The notes: generated by a model not told the origin, from the sequence alone. DNA of 64,000 nucleotides from Pseudomonas veronii (GCF_001439695.1 NZ_JYLL01000029.1:1-64000), one strand, 5' to 3'. Positions 30,182-39,056 are shown, counted from the stretch's first letter. A program made the numbers and translations.

Positions 30182-30294
30182 GTTTCGCTCCTCGGTATTG
30201 GCAGTGATCAGCTTCTTATGGAGGCGGGCGTTCTTATTGATTTGGCCCGGGCTGATAGTTGCAAACCGTGGATAACGGCTGTGTTGCGTGAACA

Positions 30295-30308
30295 TTACAA
30301 TTTTGGAA
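30295..30308. promoter_or_regulatory. Candidate CzcR-type box between OprD porin and DUF2790 genes
   Basis: TTACAATTTTGGAA, one mismatch from TTACA-N4-TGTAA, central in the 225-bp divergent region, 114 bp from the porin start and 98 bp from the DUF2790 start. It shares the core ACAATTTTG with the czcD site. Confidence 0.45.
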
Positions 30309-30406
30309 CCTTAGTGCCACCTAACAAATACGTAATCTTCTGGTGAACATCGCGTCAGGGTTGTTTGGTTAGTCTCGACACTGAACTTTCAGTCGAGGAA
30401 TGAACA

Positions 30407-30739
30407 ATGAACTTTTATAAAACCAGCCTGGGTATATTGACGGCCATCCTGTCCTTCGGCGCATTGGCCGAAGGCGGCGGCGATCGCACGTTTGCGCTGA
30501 TGATGGAGCGCAATGAACAAGCCATGACCGAATACGCGGCCAGAGAGGGCAAAGCGGCCCCGGTGGTGCAGACCTATCGCTATGGCATGACCCTGGACAT
30601 CGCCAAGGTGGTCAACGTGACACCACCGATCCGCTCATGCAGCCCCGTGCCCTCGCGCATGACCTACGAAGACACCAGCGGCAAGCTCAATACCCTGGAA
30701 TATCAAGTGATGGGTATCTGCCGGAACAATGGCAGCTGA
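30407..30739 (+). CDS. Small exported DUF2790-type protein
   Basis: A 110-residue protein with a signal peptide (MNFYKTSLGILTAILSFGALA) and the Pseudomonas DUF2790 pattern: VVQTYRYGMTLDIAKVV, then CSPVPSRMTYEDTSGKLNTLEYQVMGICRN with two cysteines that could form a disulfide. Such small periplasmic proteins are found next to metal-responsive regulators. It is divergent from the OprD porin gene and may share CzcR control. Confidence 0.8.
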   Translation: MNFYKTSLGILTAILSFGALAEGGGDRTFALMMERNEQAMTEYAAREGKAAPVVQTYRYGMTLDIAKVVNVTPPIRSCSPVPSRMTYEDTSGKLNTLEYQVMGICRNNGS

Positions 30740-30767
30740 CCGCTGTAAAAAAGAGTGACGCCGGGCA

Positions 30768-31043
30768 TTGAAGCGCTCTTCAGAAAACGCCGGCCACACC
30801 GATGAAGGCCGGGTGGAATGGGCGAATGCCAACTTCCTGCAACTGGCTTACTCGATGTCGCAACTGCAGGCGCGCGGCGAACACGTTGTCGGTGCGGTGC
30901 GCCTGATGAGTGACGGCCGCCAGCAAGCCGAGCAGGGCCTGGCCCTGGCGGCCGAAGCCGGCACGGTGATCGTGGACATCCAGGACGGCGCACAAAAGGT
31001 CGTCAGCGCAGTCGGACAGTTCGCCAACCAGCTCTCGAACTGA
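30768..31043 (+). pseudogene. Methyl-accepting chemotaxis protein fragment
   Basis: A 91-codon open frame starting at TTG and reading ...LQARGEHVVGAVRLMSDGRQ... with heptad-like Ala/Gln/Leu content, similar to part of the cytoplasmic coiled coil of chemoreceptors. No sensor domain, membrane helix or hairpin-tip signature is present and there is no good ribosome site, so I call it a remnant. A short stand-alone coiled-coil gene is possible. Confidence 0.45.
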
Positions 31044-31103
31044 CCCGTAGGGCTTGTGCTTGAGGTATCGTAGGTTTTTTCACTATTGAAGAGCCGATCC
31101 TTC

Positions 31104-31691
31104 ATGAGCCCCGACCACTGCCGCCCCGTTCCGCTGTCCAAGGCCTACCGCTTGCTCAACCACGGCCCGACCGTGCTGGTCAGCGCCGCGCATGACGGTC
31201 AGCGCAATATCATGGCTGCCGCCTGGGCCATGCCGTTGGATTTCGAACCGCCGAAAGTCGCCGTCGTGCTGGACAAGGCCACCTGGACCCGGCAACTGCT
31301 GGAACGCGCCGGCACCTTCGTGCTGCAGGTGCCCTGCGCGGCCCAGGCCGATCTCGTCCAGACGGTGGGCACTACCAGCGGCGCGGAACTCGACAAATTC
31401 GCCGCCTATGGCCTGCGCACCTTCAACGGTGAACACACTGAGGCGCCTTTGCTCGAAGGCTGCGTCGCGTGGTTGGAATGCCGCCTGTTGCCCGAACCGC
31501 ACACCCAGCAGACCTACGATCTGTTCCTCAGCGAAGTGGTCGCGGCGTATGCCGACGAGCGCGTGTTCAGCGAAGGGCACTGGCACTTCGAAGGCTTTGA
31601 TCAACTGCGCACCTTGCACCATGTGGCGGGCGGGCATTTCCTCACGATCGGCCAGCCGATTGACGGGCAGCAGCTGACGCCCGCCGGTTGA
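31104..31691 (+). CDS. Flavin reductase family protein
   Basis: A 195-residue FMN-binding split-barrel protein. MSPDHCRPVPLSKAYRLLNHGPTVLVSAAHDGQRNIMAAAWAMPLDFEPPKVAVVLDKATWTRQLLE is typical of the flavin reductase/FMN-binding (DIM6/NTAB) family. I start at the ATG 31104 rather than the upstream TTG. Such enzymes supply reduced flavin or bind FMN. It lies 14 kb from the flavin-dependent monooxygenase cluster, so a link is possible but not shown. It is convergent with the AraC gene. Confidence 0.85.
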   Translation: MSPDHCRPVPLSKAYRLLNHGPTVLVSAAHDGQRNIMAAAWAMPLDFEPPKVAVVLDKATWTRQLLERAGTFVLQVPCAAQADLVQTVGTTSGAELDKFAAYGLRTFNGEHTEAPLLEGCVAWLECRLLPEPHTQQTYDLFLSEVVAAYADERVFSEGHWHFEGFDQLRTLHHVAGGHFLTIGQPIDGQQLTPAG

Positions 31692-31697
31692 GCGCGT

Positions 31698-32507
31698 TCA
31701 GCGCCCGAGCATCTTCACCCAGCGCGCCGGCGGCATGCCGTAGGTGCTGTGAAATTGTCGGGTCATGTGGCTCTGGTCGGTGAAGCCGGCGATCATCGCT
31801 GCGTCCACCAGCGTTTTGCCCTGGGCCAGCAGGCTGCGTACCAGATCCAGCCGGCGCATGGTCAGGTAGCGGTAAGGGCTGGTGCCGAACAACAAACGAA
31901 AATCCCGCGACAAGGCCCAGCGGTCGCGGCCGGCGTGTTCGGCCATTTCATCCAGGGTGATGCTGCGGCCCAGGGCGCTGTGGATAAATTCCCGGGCGCG
32001 TTCGGCGGCGACGTAATCGAAGGTCTTGCGGGTGGTGATCGCTCCCGAGGCGTTGTTCAAGGCTTGGGCCAGGTCGAACAGGGCGTCCTGCTCCTGCAGC
32101 CGGTCGATCGGGCAGTCCAGGCTTTGCAGCAACACTTCGCTGGCGCGAAACAGCCACGGGTCGGTGGACACCCCGCCGGGGATAAACGGCAACGGCTTGC
32201 CGCCGAGGATCTGTTGGACCAGCGCCGGCTCCACATAGATCATGCGGTACTTGAAGCCTTCCTCGCTGCCGGCGCGGCCGTCATGGGTCTCGTCGGGATG
32301 AATCACCATGGTGGTGCCGGGCAGGCCATGGGTCATGCCGCCGCGATAATGAAAACTCTGCACGCCGAACAAGGTGCGACCGATGGCATAGGTGTCATGG
32401 CGATGCAGGTCGAACGCGATGCCGGCGAAGTACGCCTCGATACGGTCCAGGCCACTGGCATGCGGCGCGCGGTGGACCCAGTCGAGGGTGGGGGTGGGTT
32501 TACCCAT
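31698..32507 (-). CDS. AraC-family transcriptional regulator
   Basis: A 269-residue regulator: an N-terminal cupin-like AraC-binding domain (HRHDTYAIGRTLFGVQSFHYRG) and a C-terminal double helix-turn-helix (ITLDEMAEHAGRDRWALSRDFRLLFGTSPYRYLTMRRLDLVRSLLAQG...AGFTDQSHMTRQFHSTYGMPPARW). It is divergent from the LysE-type exporter, which it probably controls. Confidence 0.9.
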   Translation of the reverse strand: MGKPTPTLDWVHRAPHASGLDRIEAYFAGIAFDLHRHDTYAIGRTLFGVQSFHYRGGMTHGLPGTTMVIHPDETHDGRAGSEEGFKYRMIYVEPALVQQILGGKPLPFIPGGVSTDPWLFRASEVLLQSLDCPIDRLQEQDALFDLAQALNNASGAITTRKTFDYVAAERAREFIHSALGRSITLDEMAEHAGRDRWALSRDFRLLFGTSPYRYLTMRRLDLVRSLLAQGKTLVDAAMIAGFTDQSHMTRQFHSTYGMPPARWVKMLGR

Positions 32508-32647
32508 GGTGACTTGTCACAAGAAGAGGTGGAAACACGTTAACCGAGTCTGAGGCCCTTGTCTGCCGGGGTCTTGTACGATTGTGCAGGGGGGCAGGCG
32601 AGGCCTATGATCGCTGTTCGTGCCCTGTGCTGATGGAGTTGCCCGCC

Positions 32648-33286
32648 ATGGATTTGCTCAACCCCGCCTACGTGACGCCCCTGATCTCGCTGGCCCTGCT
32701 GTGGACGGTGGCGGTGGTCACGCCCGGGCCCAATTTCTTCAACACCGCGCAACTGGCCGCCAGCTGTTCGCGCCGCCATGGCGTGGTGGCCTCGGCGGGT
32801 GTCGCGACTGGGACGATCCTGTGGGGGCTGGCCGGTGGGCTGGGCATAAAGTCGCTGTTTACCGCCGCACCCATGCTGTACCTGGCGTTCAAGATCATCG
32901 GTGGCTGCTACCTGATCTACCTGGGGTTGAAGCTGTTCAAACGCTCGGCGCCGGCGATGGGGCAGAGCCGCTTGCCGCACGGGGCTCGGCGCTCGTTGTT
33001 TTCCGCCTGGCGCCTGGGGTTGCTGGGCAATCTGTCCAATCCCAAGGCCGCGCTGTTCGTCGCCACCATCTTCGCGTCCACCATGCCGCCGTCGCCATCG
33101 CCGATGCTGTTGACCCTGGCGGTGATCATCATGGCCACCTTGTCGTTCAGCTGGTATTCCAGCGTGGCCCTGGTGTTTTCCAGTGCGCGCATGGCCGACC
33201 TCTACAGCCGCTCGCGTAAATGGCTCGACCGTTTTGCCGGGAGTTGCTACATGCTGTTCGGTGCACATCTGGTAGCGAATCGCTGA
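32648..33286 (+). CDS. LysE/RhtB-family amino-acid exporter
   Basis: A 212-residue membrane protein with six predicted helices. The first carries TPGPNFFNTAQLAAS, the family motif (PGPNxxx), and LWGLAGGLGIKSLF follows. I start at the ATG 32648 (GGAG nine bases upstream), giving the usual family length. It exports amino acids or related metabolites. Divergent from the AraC gene. Confidence 0.87.
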   Translation: MDLLNPAYVTPLISLALLWTVAVVTPGPNFFNTAQLAASCSRRHGVVASAGVATGTILWGLAGGLGIKSLFTAAPMLYLAFKIIGGCYLIYLGLKLFKRSAPAMGQSRLPHGARRSLFSAWRLGLLGNLSNPKAALFVATIFASTMPPSPSPMLLTLAVIIMATLSFSWYSSVALVFSSARMADLYSRSRKWLDRFAGSCYMLFGAHLVANR

Positions 33287-33330
33287 CCGCTTATGGTAAG
33301 AAGCCTTACTTTCAACAGTGAGGTTGGGTC

Positions 33331-34425
33331 ATGAGCAAGGTGCGCGTAGGGATTATTTTTGGTGGCCGTTCGGCCGAGCACGAAGTCTCGCTGCAATCGG
33401 CGCGCAATATTGTCGATGCCCTCGACCGCTCGCGCTTCGAGCCGGTGCTGATCGGTATCGACAAGGCCGGTCACTGGCACCTTAACGACACCTCGAACTT
33501 CCTGATCAACCAGGAAAACCCGGCGCTGATCGCCCTCAACCAGTCCAACCGCGAACTGGCGGTGGTGCCGGGCAAGGCCAGCCAGCAAGTGGTGGAAACC
33601 GCCGGCAGCGGCCTGCTCGCGCATATCGATGTGATCTTCCCCATCGTCCACGGCACCCTCGGCGAGGACGGTTGCCTGCAAGGCCTGCTGCGCATGGCCG
33701 ACCTGCCTTTCGTCGGCTCCGACGTGCTCGGCTCGGCGGTGTGCATGGACAAAGACATCAGCAAACGCTTGCTGCGCGACGCCGGCATTGCCGTCACGCC
33801 GTTTATCACCCTCAACCGCAACAACGCGGCGCGCACGTCGTTCGACATGGCGGTGGGCAAGCTCGGCCTGCCGATGTTCGTCAAACCCGCCAACCAAGGC
33901 TCTTCGGTGGGCGTGAGCAAAGTGAACGACGAGGCCGAATACCACGCCGCCGTCGAACTGGCCCTGGGTTTTGACGAGAAAGTGCTGGTGGAGTCCGCCG
34001 TCCACGGCCGCGAAATCGAATGCGCCGTGCTGGGCAACGAACATCCCATCGCCAGCGGTTGCGGCGAGATCGTGGTGAGCAGCGGCTTCTATTCCTACGA
34101 CAGCAAGTACATCGACGACCAGGCGGCCCAAGTGGTAGTGCCGGCCGATATCAGCGTGCAAGCCAGCGAGCGGATTCGCCGCCTGGCCGTCGAAGCGTTC
34201 GAGGTGTTGGGGTGCGCAGGGCTGGCGCGGGTCGATGTGTTCCTCACCGAGGACGGCGAAGTGCTGATCAACGAAATCAACTCGTTGCCGGGTTTTACCC
34301 GGATCAGCATGTACCCCAAGCTGTGGCAGGCGGCGGGGATGAGCTACAGCGAGTTGGTCAGCCGCTTGATTGAACTGGCGTTGGAGCGGCATGCGGGGCG
34401 CAAGGGGTTGAAGATCAGCCGATAG
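33331..34425 (+). CDS. ddlA: D-alanine--D-alanine ligase A
   Basis: A 364-residue ATP-grasp ligase making D-Ala-D-Ala for peptidoglycan. Motifs: GGRSAEHEVSLQSA near the N-terminus, HGTLGEDGCLQGLLRM, KPANQGSSVGVSKV, and the C-terminal INEINSLPGFTRISMYPKLW. The longer length and isolated position suit DdlA rather than the DdlB of the division cluster. GAGG precedes the ATG. Confidence 0.95.
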   Translation: MSKVRVGIIFGGRSAEHEVSLQSARNIVDALDRSRFEPVLIGIDKAGHWHLNDTSNFLINQENPALIALNQSNRELAVVPGKASQQVVETAGSGLLAHIDVIFPIVHGTLGEDGCLQGLLRMADLPFVGSDVLGSAVCMDKDISKRLLRDAGIAVTPFITLNRNNAARTSFDMAVGKLGLPMFVKPANQGSSVGVSKVNDEAEYHAAVELALGFDEKVLVESAVHGREIECAVLGNEHPIASGCGEIVVSSGFYSYDSKYIDDQAAQVVVPADISVQASERIRRLAVEAFEVLGCAGLARVDVFLTEDGEVLINEINSLPGFTRISMYPKLWQAAGMSYSELVSRLIELALERHAGRKGLKISR

Positions 34426-34441
34426 TCATCGCCCGGCGCGT

Positions 34442-34465
34442 CAGTAACGCCATCAGGCGTTACTG
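34442..34465. terminator. Hairpin between ddlA and the antitoxin gene
   Basis: CAGTAACGCC (34442-34451) and GGCGTTACTG (34456-34465) form a perfect 10-bp stem with a 4-base loop, overlapping the end of the antitoxin gene. No T-run follows on either strand, so termination is only possible. Confidence 0.4.
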
Positions 34466-34767
34466 AGGACTTCCCGGAAAACGTCCGGTCTTATAGCCGC
34501 AATATGCAGCAGCGAACGTGCTGCGCCGGAGGGGGAGCGACGCCCTTGTTCCCACTCTTGAAGGGTTCTTATCGACACCCCCAATAGCTCGGCAAATTTG
34601 GCTTGCGACAACCCAGTCTTACTTCTTGCGTCCGCGGCTTGAGTGATTTCAACCTGGTGGACTGCGCCGTAAAGCCCCGCTTTGACATCCTGAATGGCTG
34701 CCAGTAATTCTTCGCCGATAGCGCGCTTGGCGTCACGTTCCTTCAGCTGTTTCTCAGTGAGTGGCAT
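34453..34767 (-). CDS. XRE-family antitoxin (HigA/NadS-like)
   Basis: A 104-residue DNA-binding protein. HTH at residues ~50-75: TGLSQAKFAELLGVSIRTLQEWEQGRRSPSG, the pattern of HigA-like antitoxins. It is the second gene of the pair, overlapping the toxin 3' end by 14 bp, the toxin-first order of higBA. It probably represses its own operon. Confidence 0.85.
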   Translation of the reverse strand: MPLTEKQLKERDAKRAIGEELLAAIQDVKAGLYGAVHQVEITQAADARSKTGLSQAKFAELLGVSIRTLQEWEQGRRSPSGAARSLLHIAAIRPDVFREVLSNA

Positions 34768-35104
34768 GGTTCATGTCCTTCGCGATTTTGTACAGGATAT
34801 GCGCTGGAATAGGCTCGGTAGCGCCCTTGCCGTAAATCAGCAGGGCTACTACTGCTCCACACGACAATTGTGTGGTGTAGATGATCCGCACTGATCCACT
34901 TTTACCTCGGCCTTCCAGGCTCCAGCGTACTTTGCGGCAGCCACCCGAGCCGGGAATTACGGTTCCGGCGTCTGACGTAGCTTCTGGCAAGAAAGGGCGG
35001 GCCAGAAAATCGCAGTAGTGGAGCCGCTGTTCAAGGGCGTTTTTATCGCAAAAAATGACATGGCACTTTGCGTTTTGTCTCAGGGAGCATAGGTATCCAC
35101 ACAA
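34754..35104 (-). CDS. RelE/HigB-type toxin
   Basis: A protein of up to 116 residues with the HigB/RelE-like core VIPGSGGCRKVRWSLEGRGKSGSVRIIYTT and a downstream VALLIYGKG strand, the fold of ribosome-dependent mRNA interferases. No ATG occurs in frame before the core; the start is probably the TTG at 35104 or a later non-ATG codon. The N-terminal ~40 residues look less typical, so decay there is possible. It is coupled to the XRE antitoxin. Confidence 0.75.
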   Translation of the reverse strand: MCGYLCSLRQNAKCHVIFCDKNALEQRLHYCDFLARPFLPEATSDAGTVIPGSGGCRKVRWSLEGRGKSGSVRIIYTTQLSCGAVVALLIYGKGATEPIPAHILYKIAKDMNHATH

Positions 35105-35112
35105 CTTTGGCG

Positions 35113-35520
35113 TGGTCCTGAACCTGTGGCGAGGGAGCTTGCTCCCGTGACGGCTCGGGAGCCGACGACTATCTAACTGATGCCCCGCGACCTAAATGTG
35201 GGAGGGGTGGTGCGACGATTCGACTTGCCCCCGATGGCGGCCTGACAGCCGACCAAGATGTTGGATCAGACTGAGTACATATCCGTTGCTGCGGTAACGG
35301 CGGCTATTGGTTCCGCTCTTACAGCGGCTCACTTTTGGAAAGGCCCAAAAGTAAGCAAAAGGCCTTCGCCCCACCACTCGGCACCTCGCCTAGGCTCGGT
35401 GTGCCCGTAATCCGACATTGATTTGGGGGGCCGCCGCCACGCGCCATCCATGGCGCGGGGCGGCTAAACCGGCATCCCTGCCGGTTTACCCCCCAAATCA
35501 ATATCGAATTCCGGCCAGCG
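35113..35520. repeat. Intergenic repeat region with REP-like hairpins
   Basis: The 559 bp between the toxin gene and pgeF contain no convincing gene. It starts with a REP-like hairpin (GGCGAGGGAGCTTGCTCCC near 35128-35146), then TGTGGGAGGGG, TTGCCCCCGATGG and a block around 35290-35500 with CACCTCGCCTAGGCTCGGTGTGCCC, GGCGCGGGGCGG and an ACCGGCATCCCTGCCGGTTT hairpin. I have seen very similar blocks as dispersed repeats in P. fluorescens-type genomes, so I call it a repeat; the family name is not certain. Confidence 0.55.
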
Positions 35521-35663
35521 TGGTTTAACGGGGCGCCTGAGATCAAAAGCAAAATCAAGAGCGGCTCGCTTCGCATCGTGGTTACCGTTGGCTGCTACAA
35601 AGTTGTATAGATACCTATGCTCAGGGAGAGGACATTCAAAAGAGGGCTGTAGGCCTTTGTTAA

Positions 35664-36386
35664 TCAGCTTGTACGAGCAATCCACGAATACAACAACGTC
35701 TTCGCCTCTTGCGGTTGATGCGTGCGTCGGCGGTAGCTGGCAAACGTCGGTGATGTGCAGTAGGTACACACCTCACTCACTTCAATCTGCTCGCGCCGAA
35801 TGCCTGCCGCTTGCAGCAGCATCAGCCCATACCCGCTCAAGTCAAACCATGCGCTGCCCGCTTGTCTCGCCTGGGGCGGTGCAATTTCCGGCGTCAGCAG
35901 CGGTGCCGGTTGCTCAGCGCTCCATGGCGCCTGGCGGTGTGGCCACAGGTGCCCTTGGTCCGACTGGAACTCGGCAATAAACGCCGCGCTCACCTCATAA
36001 CAACAGGGCTTGATCGACGGCCCGATTGCCACCTGCAATTGATCGACAGCCACTCCTTCAGCGGCAAAGCGCTGCACGGCGCTGGCGATGATCCCGCGTT
36101 GCAGGCCCTTCCAGCCACCGTGCACAGCGGCCACCCAGTCACCGTTGTTCGAGGCGAACAGAATGGGCAGGCAGTCGGCGGTGATTACCGCGATCGGGTG
36201 GTGATGGCGCGTCAACACGCCATCGGCTTCGACCGTATTGGCCACCCGATCTGCCTGCCATTCCATCACCGACGCACTGTGTATCTGCTTGCAGATGAAT
36301 ACCTCTTCCGGCCGCTGCGGGTCATTGATCGAACAAAAACCGTGGTCGACACCAGGAACGGAACCGAGATTGTTTGCCTTGCGCAC
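35664..36386 (-). CDS. pgeF: PgeF/laccase-domain protein (peptidoglycan editing factor family)
   Basis: A 240-residue member of the YfiH/PgeF (DUF152) family. Active-site region: HSASVMEW, then TADCLPILF (Cys) and AAVHGGWKGLQRGI (His), and CTYCTSPTFASYRRR near the end. PgeF removes wrongly added amino acids from peptidoglycan precursors; older reports describe purine or phenol oxidation. GTG start with GGAG upstream. It is the last gene of phzF-ggt-pgeF, 25 bp after ggt, an unusual place since pgeF normally follows rluD, so this may be a paralogue with another substrate. Confidence 0.8.
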   Translation of the reverse strand: MRKANNLGSVPGVDHGFCSINDPQRPEEVFICKQIHSASVMEWQADRVANTVEADGVLTRHHHPIAVITADCLPILFASNNGDWVAAVHGGWKGLQRGIIASAVQRFAAEGVAVDQLQVAIGPSIKPCCYEVSAAFIAEFQSDQGHLWPHRQAPWSAEQPAPLLTPEIAPPQARQAGSAWFDLSGYGLMLLQAAGIRREQIEVSEVCTYCTSPTFASYRRRTHQPQEAKTLLYSWIARTS

Positions 36387-36411
36387 TGTGCTGTTCTCCG
36401 TGCATTAACGA

Positions 36412-38241
36412 TCAATCGCCCAACGCCTCTCCCTCCCGCCGAGGGTCGGCACCGCCGCTCAGCGTCACCGTGCCCTGCGCATCCTGCGTGCGAACGATGG
36501 CCTGGATGCCACTGGTCATCTCGATCTCGCTCAGCGCATGGCCCTTGTCCCTGAGCGCCTGTTTCAACGCCGGGCTGAACAGGCCGGTTTCCAGTTCGGT
36601 AGCGCCATTGCGGCTGCCGAAGTTGGGCAGGCTGATCGCGGCTTGCGGGTCGAGTTGCCAGTCGAGCATCGCCACCAGGGATTTGCTCACGTATTCGATG
36701 ATCTGCGAGCCGCCCGGCGAACCCAGGGCGGCCAGCAACTCACCGCTGTGGCGGTCGAACACCAGGGTCGGCGCCATGGCCGAGCGTGGGCGTTTGCCGG
36801 GTTGCACGCGGTTGGCCACCGGCTGGCCGTTTTCTTCGGGAATGAACGAGAAGTCGGTCATCTGGTTGTTGAGCACAAAGCCCTGGACCATCAGGTGCGA
36901 GCCAAATGCGGACTCCACCGTGGTGGTCATCGACACGGCGCCACCCTGGTCATCCACCGCCACCACTTGTGAGGTGGAGATGCGCAGCGGCGAGCGGTCC
37001 GGGGCATACGCCACTTGAATGCCCGCCGGTTGGCCCGGCTGCGCGATGCCCAGGCTGCGTTCACCGATCAGCGCGGCGCGTCGGGCCAGGTAATCCGGGG
37101 CGACCAGGCCGGCGACCGGCACCGGCACAAAGTCGGCATCGGCCACATACAGGGCGCGGTCGGCAAAGGCCAGGCGCCCGGCCTCGGCGATCAGGTGAAC
37201 CGCCTCGGGCGTGGGCTCAAGGCCGGCGGGGGAGGCGCTCTTGAGCGGCGTCATGGGCGCGATGGCCAGGCGCGGGTCGCGGGCTTGCAGGGCCTGCAAC
37301 GTGCCGAGGATCTGCGCGATGGCAATCCCGCCCGACGACGGCGGCGGCATGCCACAGATTTTCCAGCGCTTGTAATCGGTACACAGCGGCGCACGCTCCT
37401 TGGCCGCGTAGCCTGCAAGGTCGGCCTCGGACAGGCTGCCCGCGTTGCGGTGGCCCTGCACTTTGCGTGCGATCTCGTCGGCAATCGGGCCGTGGTACAG
37501 CGCGTCCGGGCCTTCCTCGGCGATGCGCTTGAACACGGCGGCCAGCGCCGGGTTTTTCAATAGGGTGCCGGTGGCTTTGGGCGTGCCATCGGCGTTCAGA
37601 AAGTAGGCCGCCATCTCCGGCGACTGTGGGATAAAACGGTCAGCGGCTATCAGGCTGTGCAAGCGCGGCGAGATGGCGAAGCCGTGTTCCGACAGCCGGA
37701 TCGCCGGCTCGAACAACCGGGCCCAGGGCAGATGCCCGGTCTTTTTGTGCGCCAGCTCCAGCGCTCGCAACACCCCCGGCGTGCCCACCGAACGCCCGCC
37801 GATCTGCGCTGCGGTAAACGCCATCGGCTGCCCGTCGGGCTTGAGGAACAAGCGCTCGGTCGCCCCGGCCGGTGCGGTTTCCCGGCCGTCATACGCCTGC
37901 ACGCGGTTCCCGTCCCACAGCATGATGAACGCGCCGCCGCCAATCCCCGACGACTGCGGCTCCACCAGCGTCAACACCGCCTGCATGGCGATCGCCGCGT
38001 CGATTGCCGAACCGCCCTGGCGCAACATCTCGCGCCCGGCTTCGGCCGCCAGCGGGTTGGCCGCTGCCGCCATATGCTGCGCGGCATGGCGCGGGCTGAG
38101 GTCGGTGCGATAGCCCGAGCCCAACTCCGGCGCTGCTGGCGGTTCGTTGACCGGGGAGTGGCAGGCCACCAGGGCCAGGGCTGCGGCAATGACTGTCAGG
38201 TGACGGCGGGCAATCGAAAACACGCGTTGAACTCCGTTCAT
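36412..38241 (-). CDS. ggt: Gamma-glutamyltransferase (lipoprotein)
   Basis: A 609-residue GGT precursor. Lipoprotein signal with LVAC (Cys27), so it is probably anchored facing the periplasm. Family motifs: AANPLAAEAGREMLRQGGSAIDAA, PQSSGIGGGAFIMLWDG, YDGRETAPAGA. The autoprocessing nucleophile is Thr423 in STSQVVAVDD, generating the small subunit. GGT hydrolyses glutathione and other gamma-glutamyl compounds, releasing cysteinylglycine, which fits a sulfur-scavenging role beside the organosulfur genes. In the operon phzF-ggt-pgeF. Confidence 0.92.
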   Translation of the reverse strand: MNGVQRVFSIARRHLTVIAAALALVACHSPVNEPPAAPELGSGYRTDLSPRHAAQHMAAAANPLAAEAGREMLRQGGSAIDAAIAMQAVLTLVEPQSSGIGGGAFIMLWDGNRVQAYDGRETAPAGATERLFLKPDGQPMAFTAAQIGGRSVGTPGVLRALELAHKKTGHLPWARLFEPAIRLSEHGFAISPRLHSLIAADRFIPQSPEMAAYFLNADGTPKATGTLLKNPALAAVFKRIAEEGPDALYHGPIADEIARKVQGHRNAGSLSEADLAGYAAKERAPLCTDYKRWKICGMPPPSSGGIAIAQILGTLQALQARDPRLAIAPMTPLKSASPAGLEPTPEAVHLIAEAGRLAFADRALYVADADFVPVPVAGLVAPDYLARRAALIGERSLGIAQPGQPAGIQVAYAPDRSPLRISTSQVVAVDDQGGAVSMTTTVESAFGSHLMVQGFVLNNQMTDFSFIPEENGQPVANRVQPGKRPRSAMAPTLVFDRHSGELLAALGSPGGSQIIEYVSKSLVAMLDWQLDPQAAISLPNFGSRNGATELETGLFSPALKQALRDKGHALSEIEMTSGIQAIVRTQDAQGTVTLSGGADPRREGEALGD

Positions 38242-38276
38242 TTTGCGAATGATCTGTCGTTCTTGGGGAGTGCGTT

Positions 38277-39056
38277 TTACAGGTAGATCGAGCCCTGCAT
38301 ATACAGCACAGCCTTGCCGGAAATAATCACCCGGTCGCCCTTGAGGGCACAGCGCAACTGGCCCTTGCGCGTGCCGCCCTGTTCGGCGCTCAGGCTTGTC
38401 TTGCCCAGGCGCTCGGCCCAGAACGGCGCCAGCGAGGTGTGCGCCGAACCGGTGACAGGGTCTTCATTGACCCCCACATTCGGGCCGAACCAACGGGAAA
38501 TGAAATCGAACCGCGCACTCTTGGCCGTCACCGCAATCCCGCGTTTGGGCAGGCCCTTGAGCCGGGCGAAATCCGGGGTGAGCGCGGCGACCTGGGCTTC
38601 GTCGTCGAGCAACACGATGTAGTCATCGGTGCCGAACACCTCGGCGCGTTCAATCCCCAGCGCGCTCAACATTCCGGCAGGCGGCTCGCACGCTTGTGGC
38701 GCTTTCGCCGGGAAATCCATCGCCAGTTCATCGCCCTCGCGGGTTACCCGGAGCTCGCCGCTGCGCGTTGCAAACCGCAGCACGTCAGGCGCATCCGCCA
38801 ACGCATTGATCAACACCCACGCCGCTGCAAGCGTGGCATGGCCGCACAGGTCGACTTCGACGGTCGGGGTGAACCAGCGCAACTCATAAAAATCGTCACG
38901 CGGTACGAAGTAGGCGGTTTCGGACAGGTTGTTTTCGGCGGCGATGTTTTGCAGTTGCGCGTCGCTCAGCCACTCGGTCAGCGGGCACACCGCAGCGGGG
39001 TTGCCGCCGAAAGGGTGTTGGCTGAAGGCGTCGACTTGGTAGATGTCCAGTTTCAC
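38277..39056 (-). CDS. PhzF-family isomerase-like protein
   Basis: A 259-residue PhzF-family protein. VKLDIYQVDAFSQHPFGGNPAAVCPL at the start and the DLCGHATLAAAW motif contain the conserved Glu/His/Asp region of the fold (epimerase-like); GVNEDPVTGSAHTSLAPFW is the second-half signature. I chose the GTG at 39056 with GGAG nine bases upstream; the ATG five codons earlier lacks a ribosome site. First gene of the phzF-ggt-pgeF operon. The function of this branch is unknown; there is no phenazine cluster here. Confidence 0.85.
   Translation of the reverse strand: MKLDIYQVDAFSQHPFGGNPAAVCPLTEWLSDAQLQNIAAENNLSETAYFVPRDDFYELRWFTPTVEVDLCGHATLAAAWVLINALADAPDVLRFATRSGELRVTREGDELAMDFPAKAPQACEPPAGMLSALGIERAEVFGTDDYIVLLDDEAQVAALTPDFARLKGLPKRGIAVTAKSARFDFISRWFGPNVGVNEDPVTGSAHTSLAPFWAERLGKTSLSAEQGGTRKGQLRCALKGDRVIISGKAVLYMQGSIYL

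Noticed and set aside
35464..35769. Minus-strand frame overlapping the end of pgeF
   Set aside because: Its 5' part lies in the repeat region and overlaps pgeF in another frame; no family pattern.
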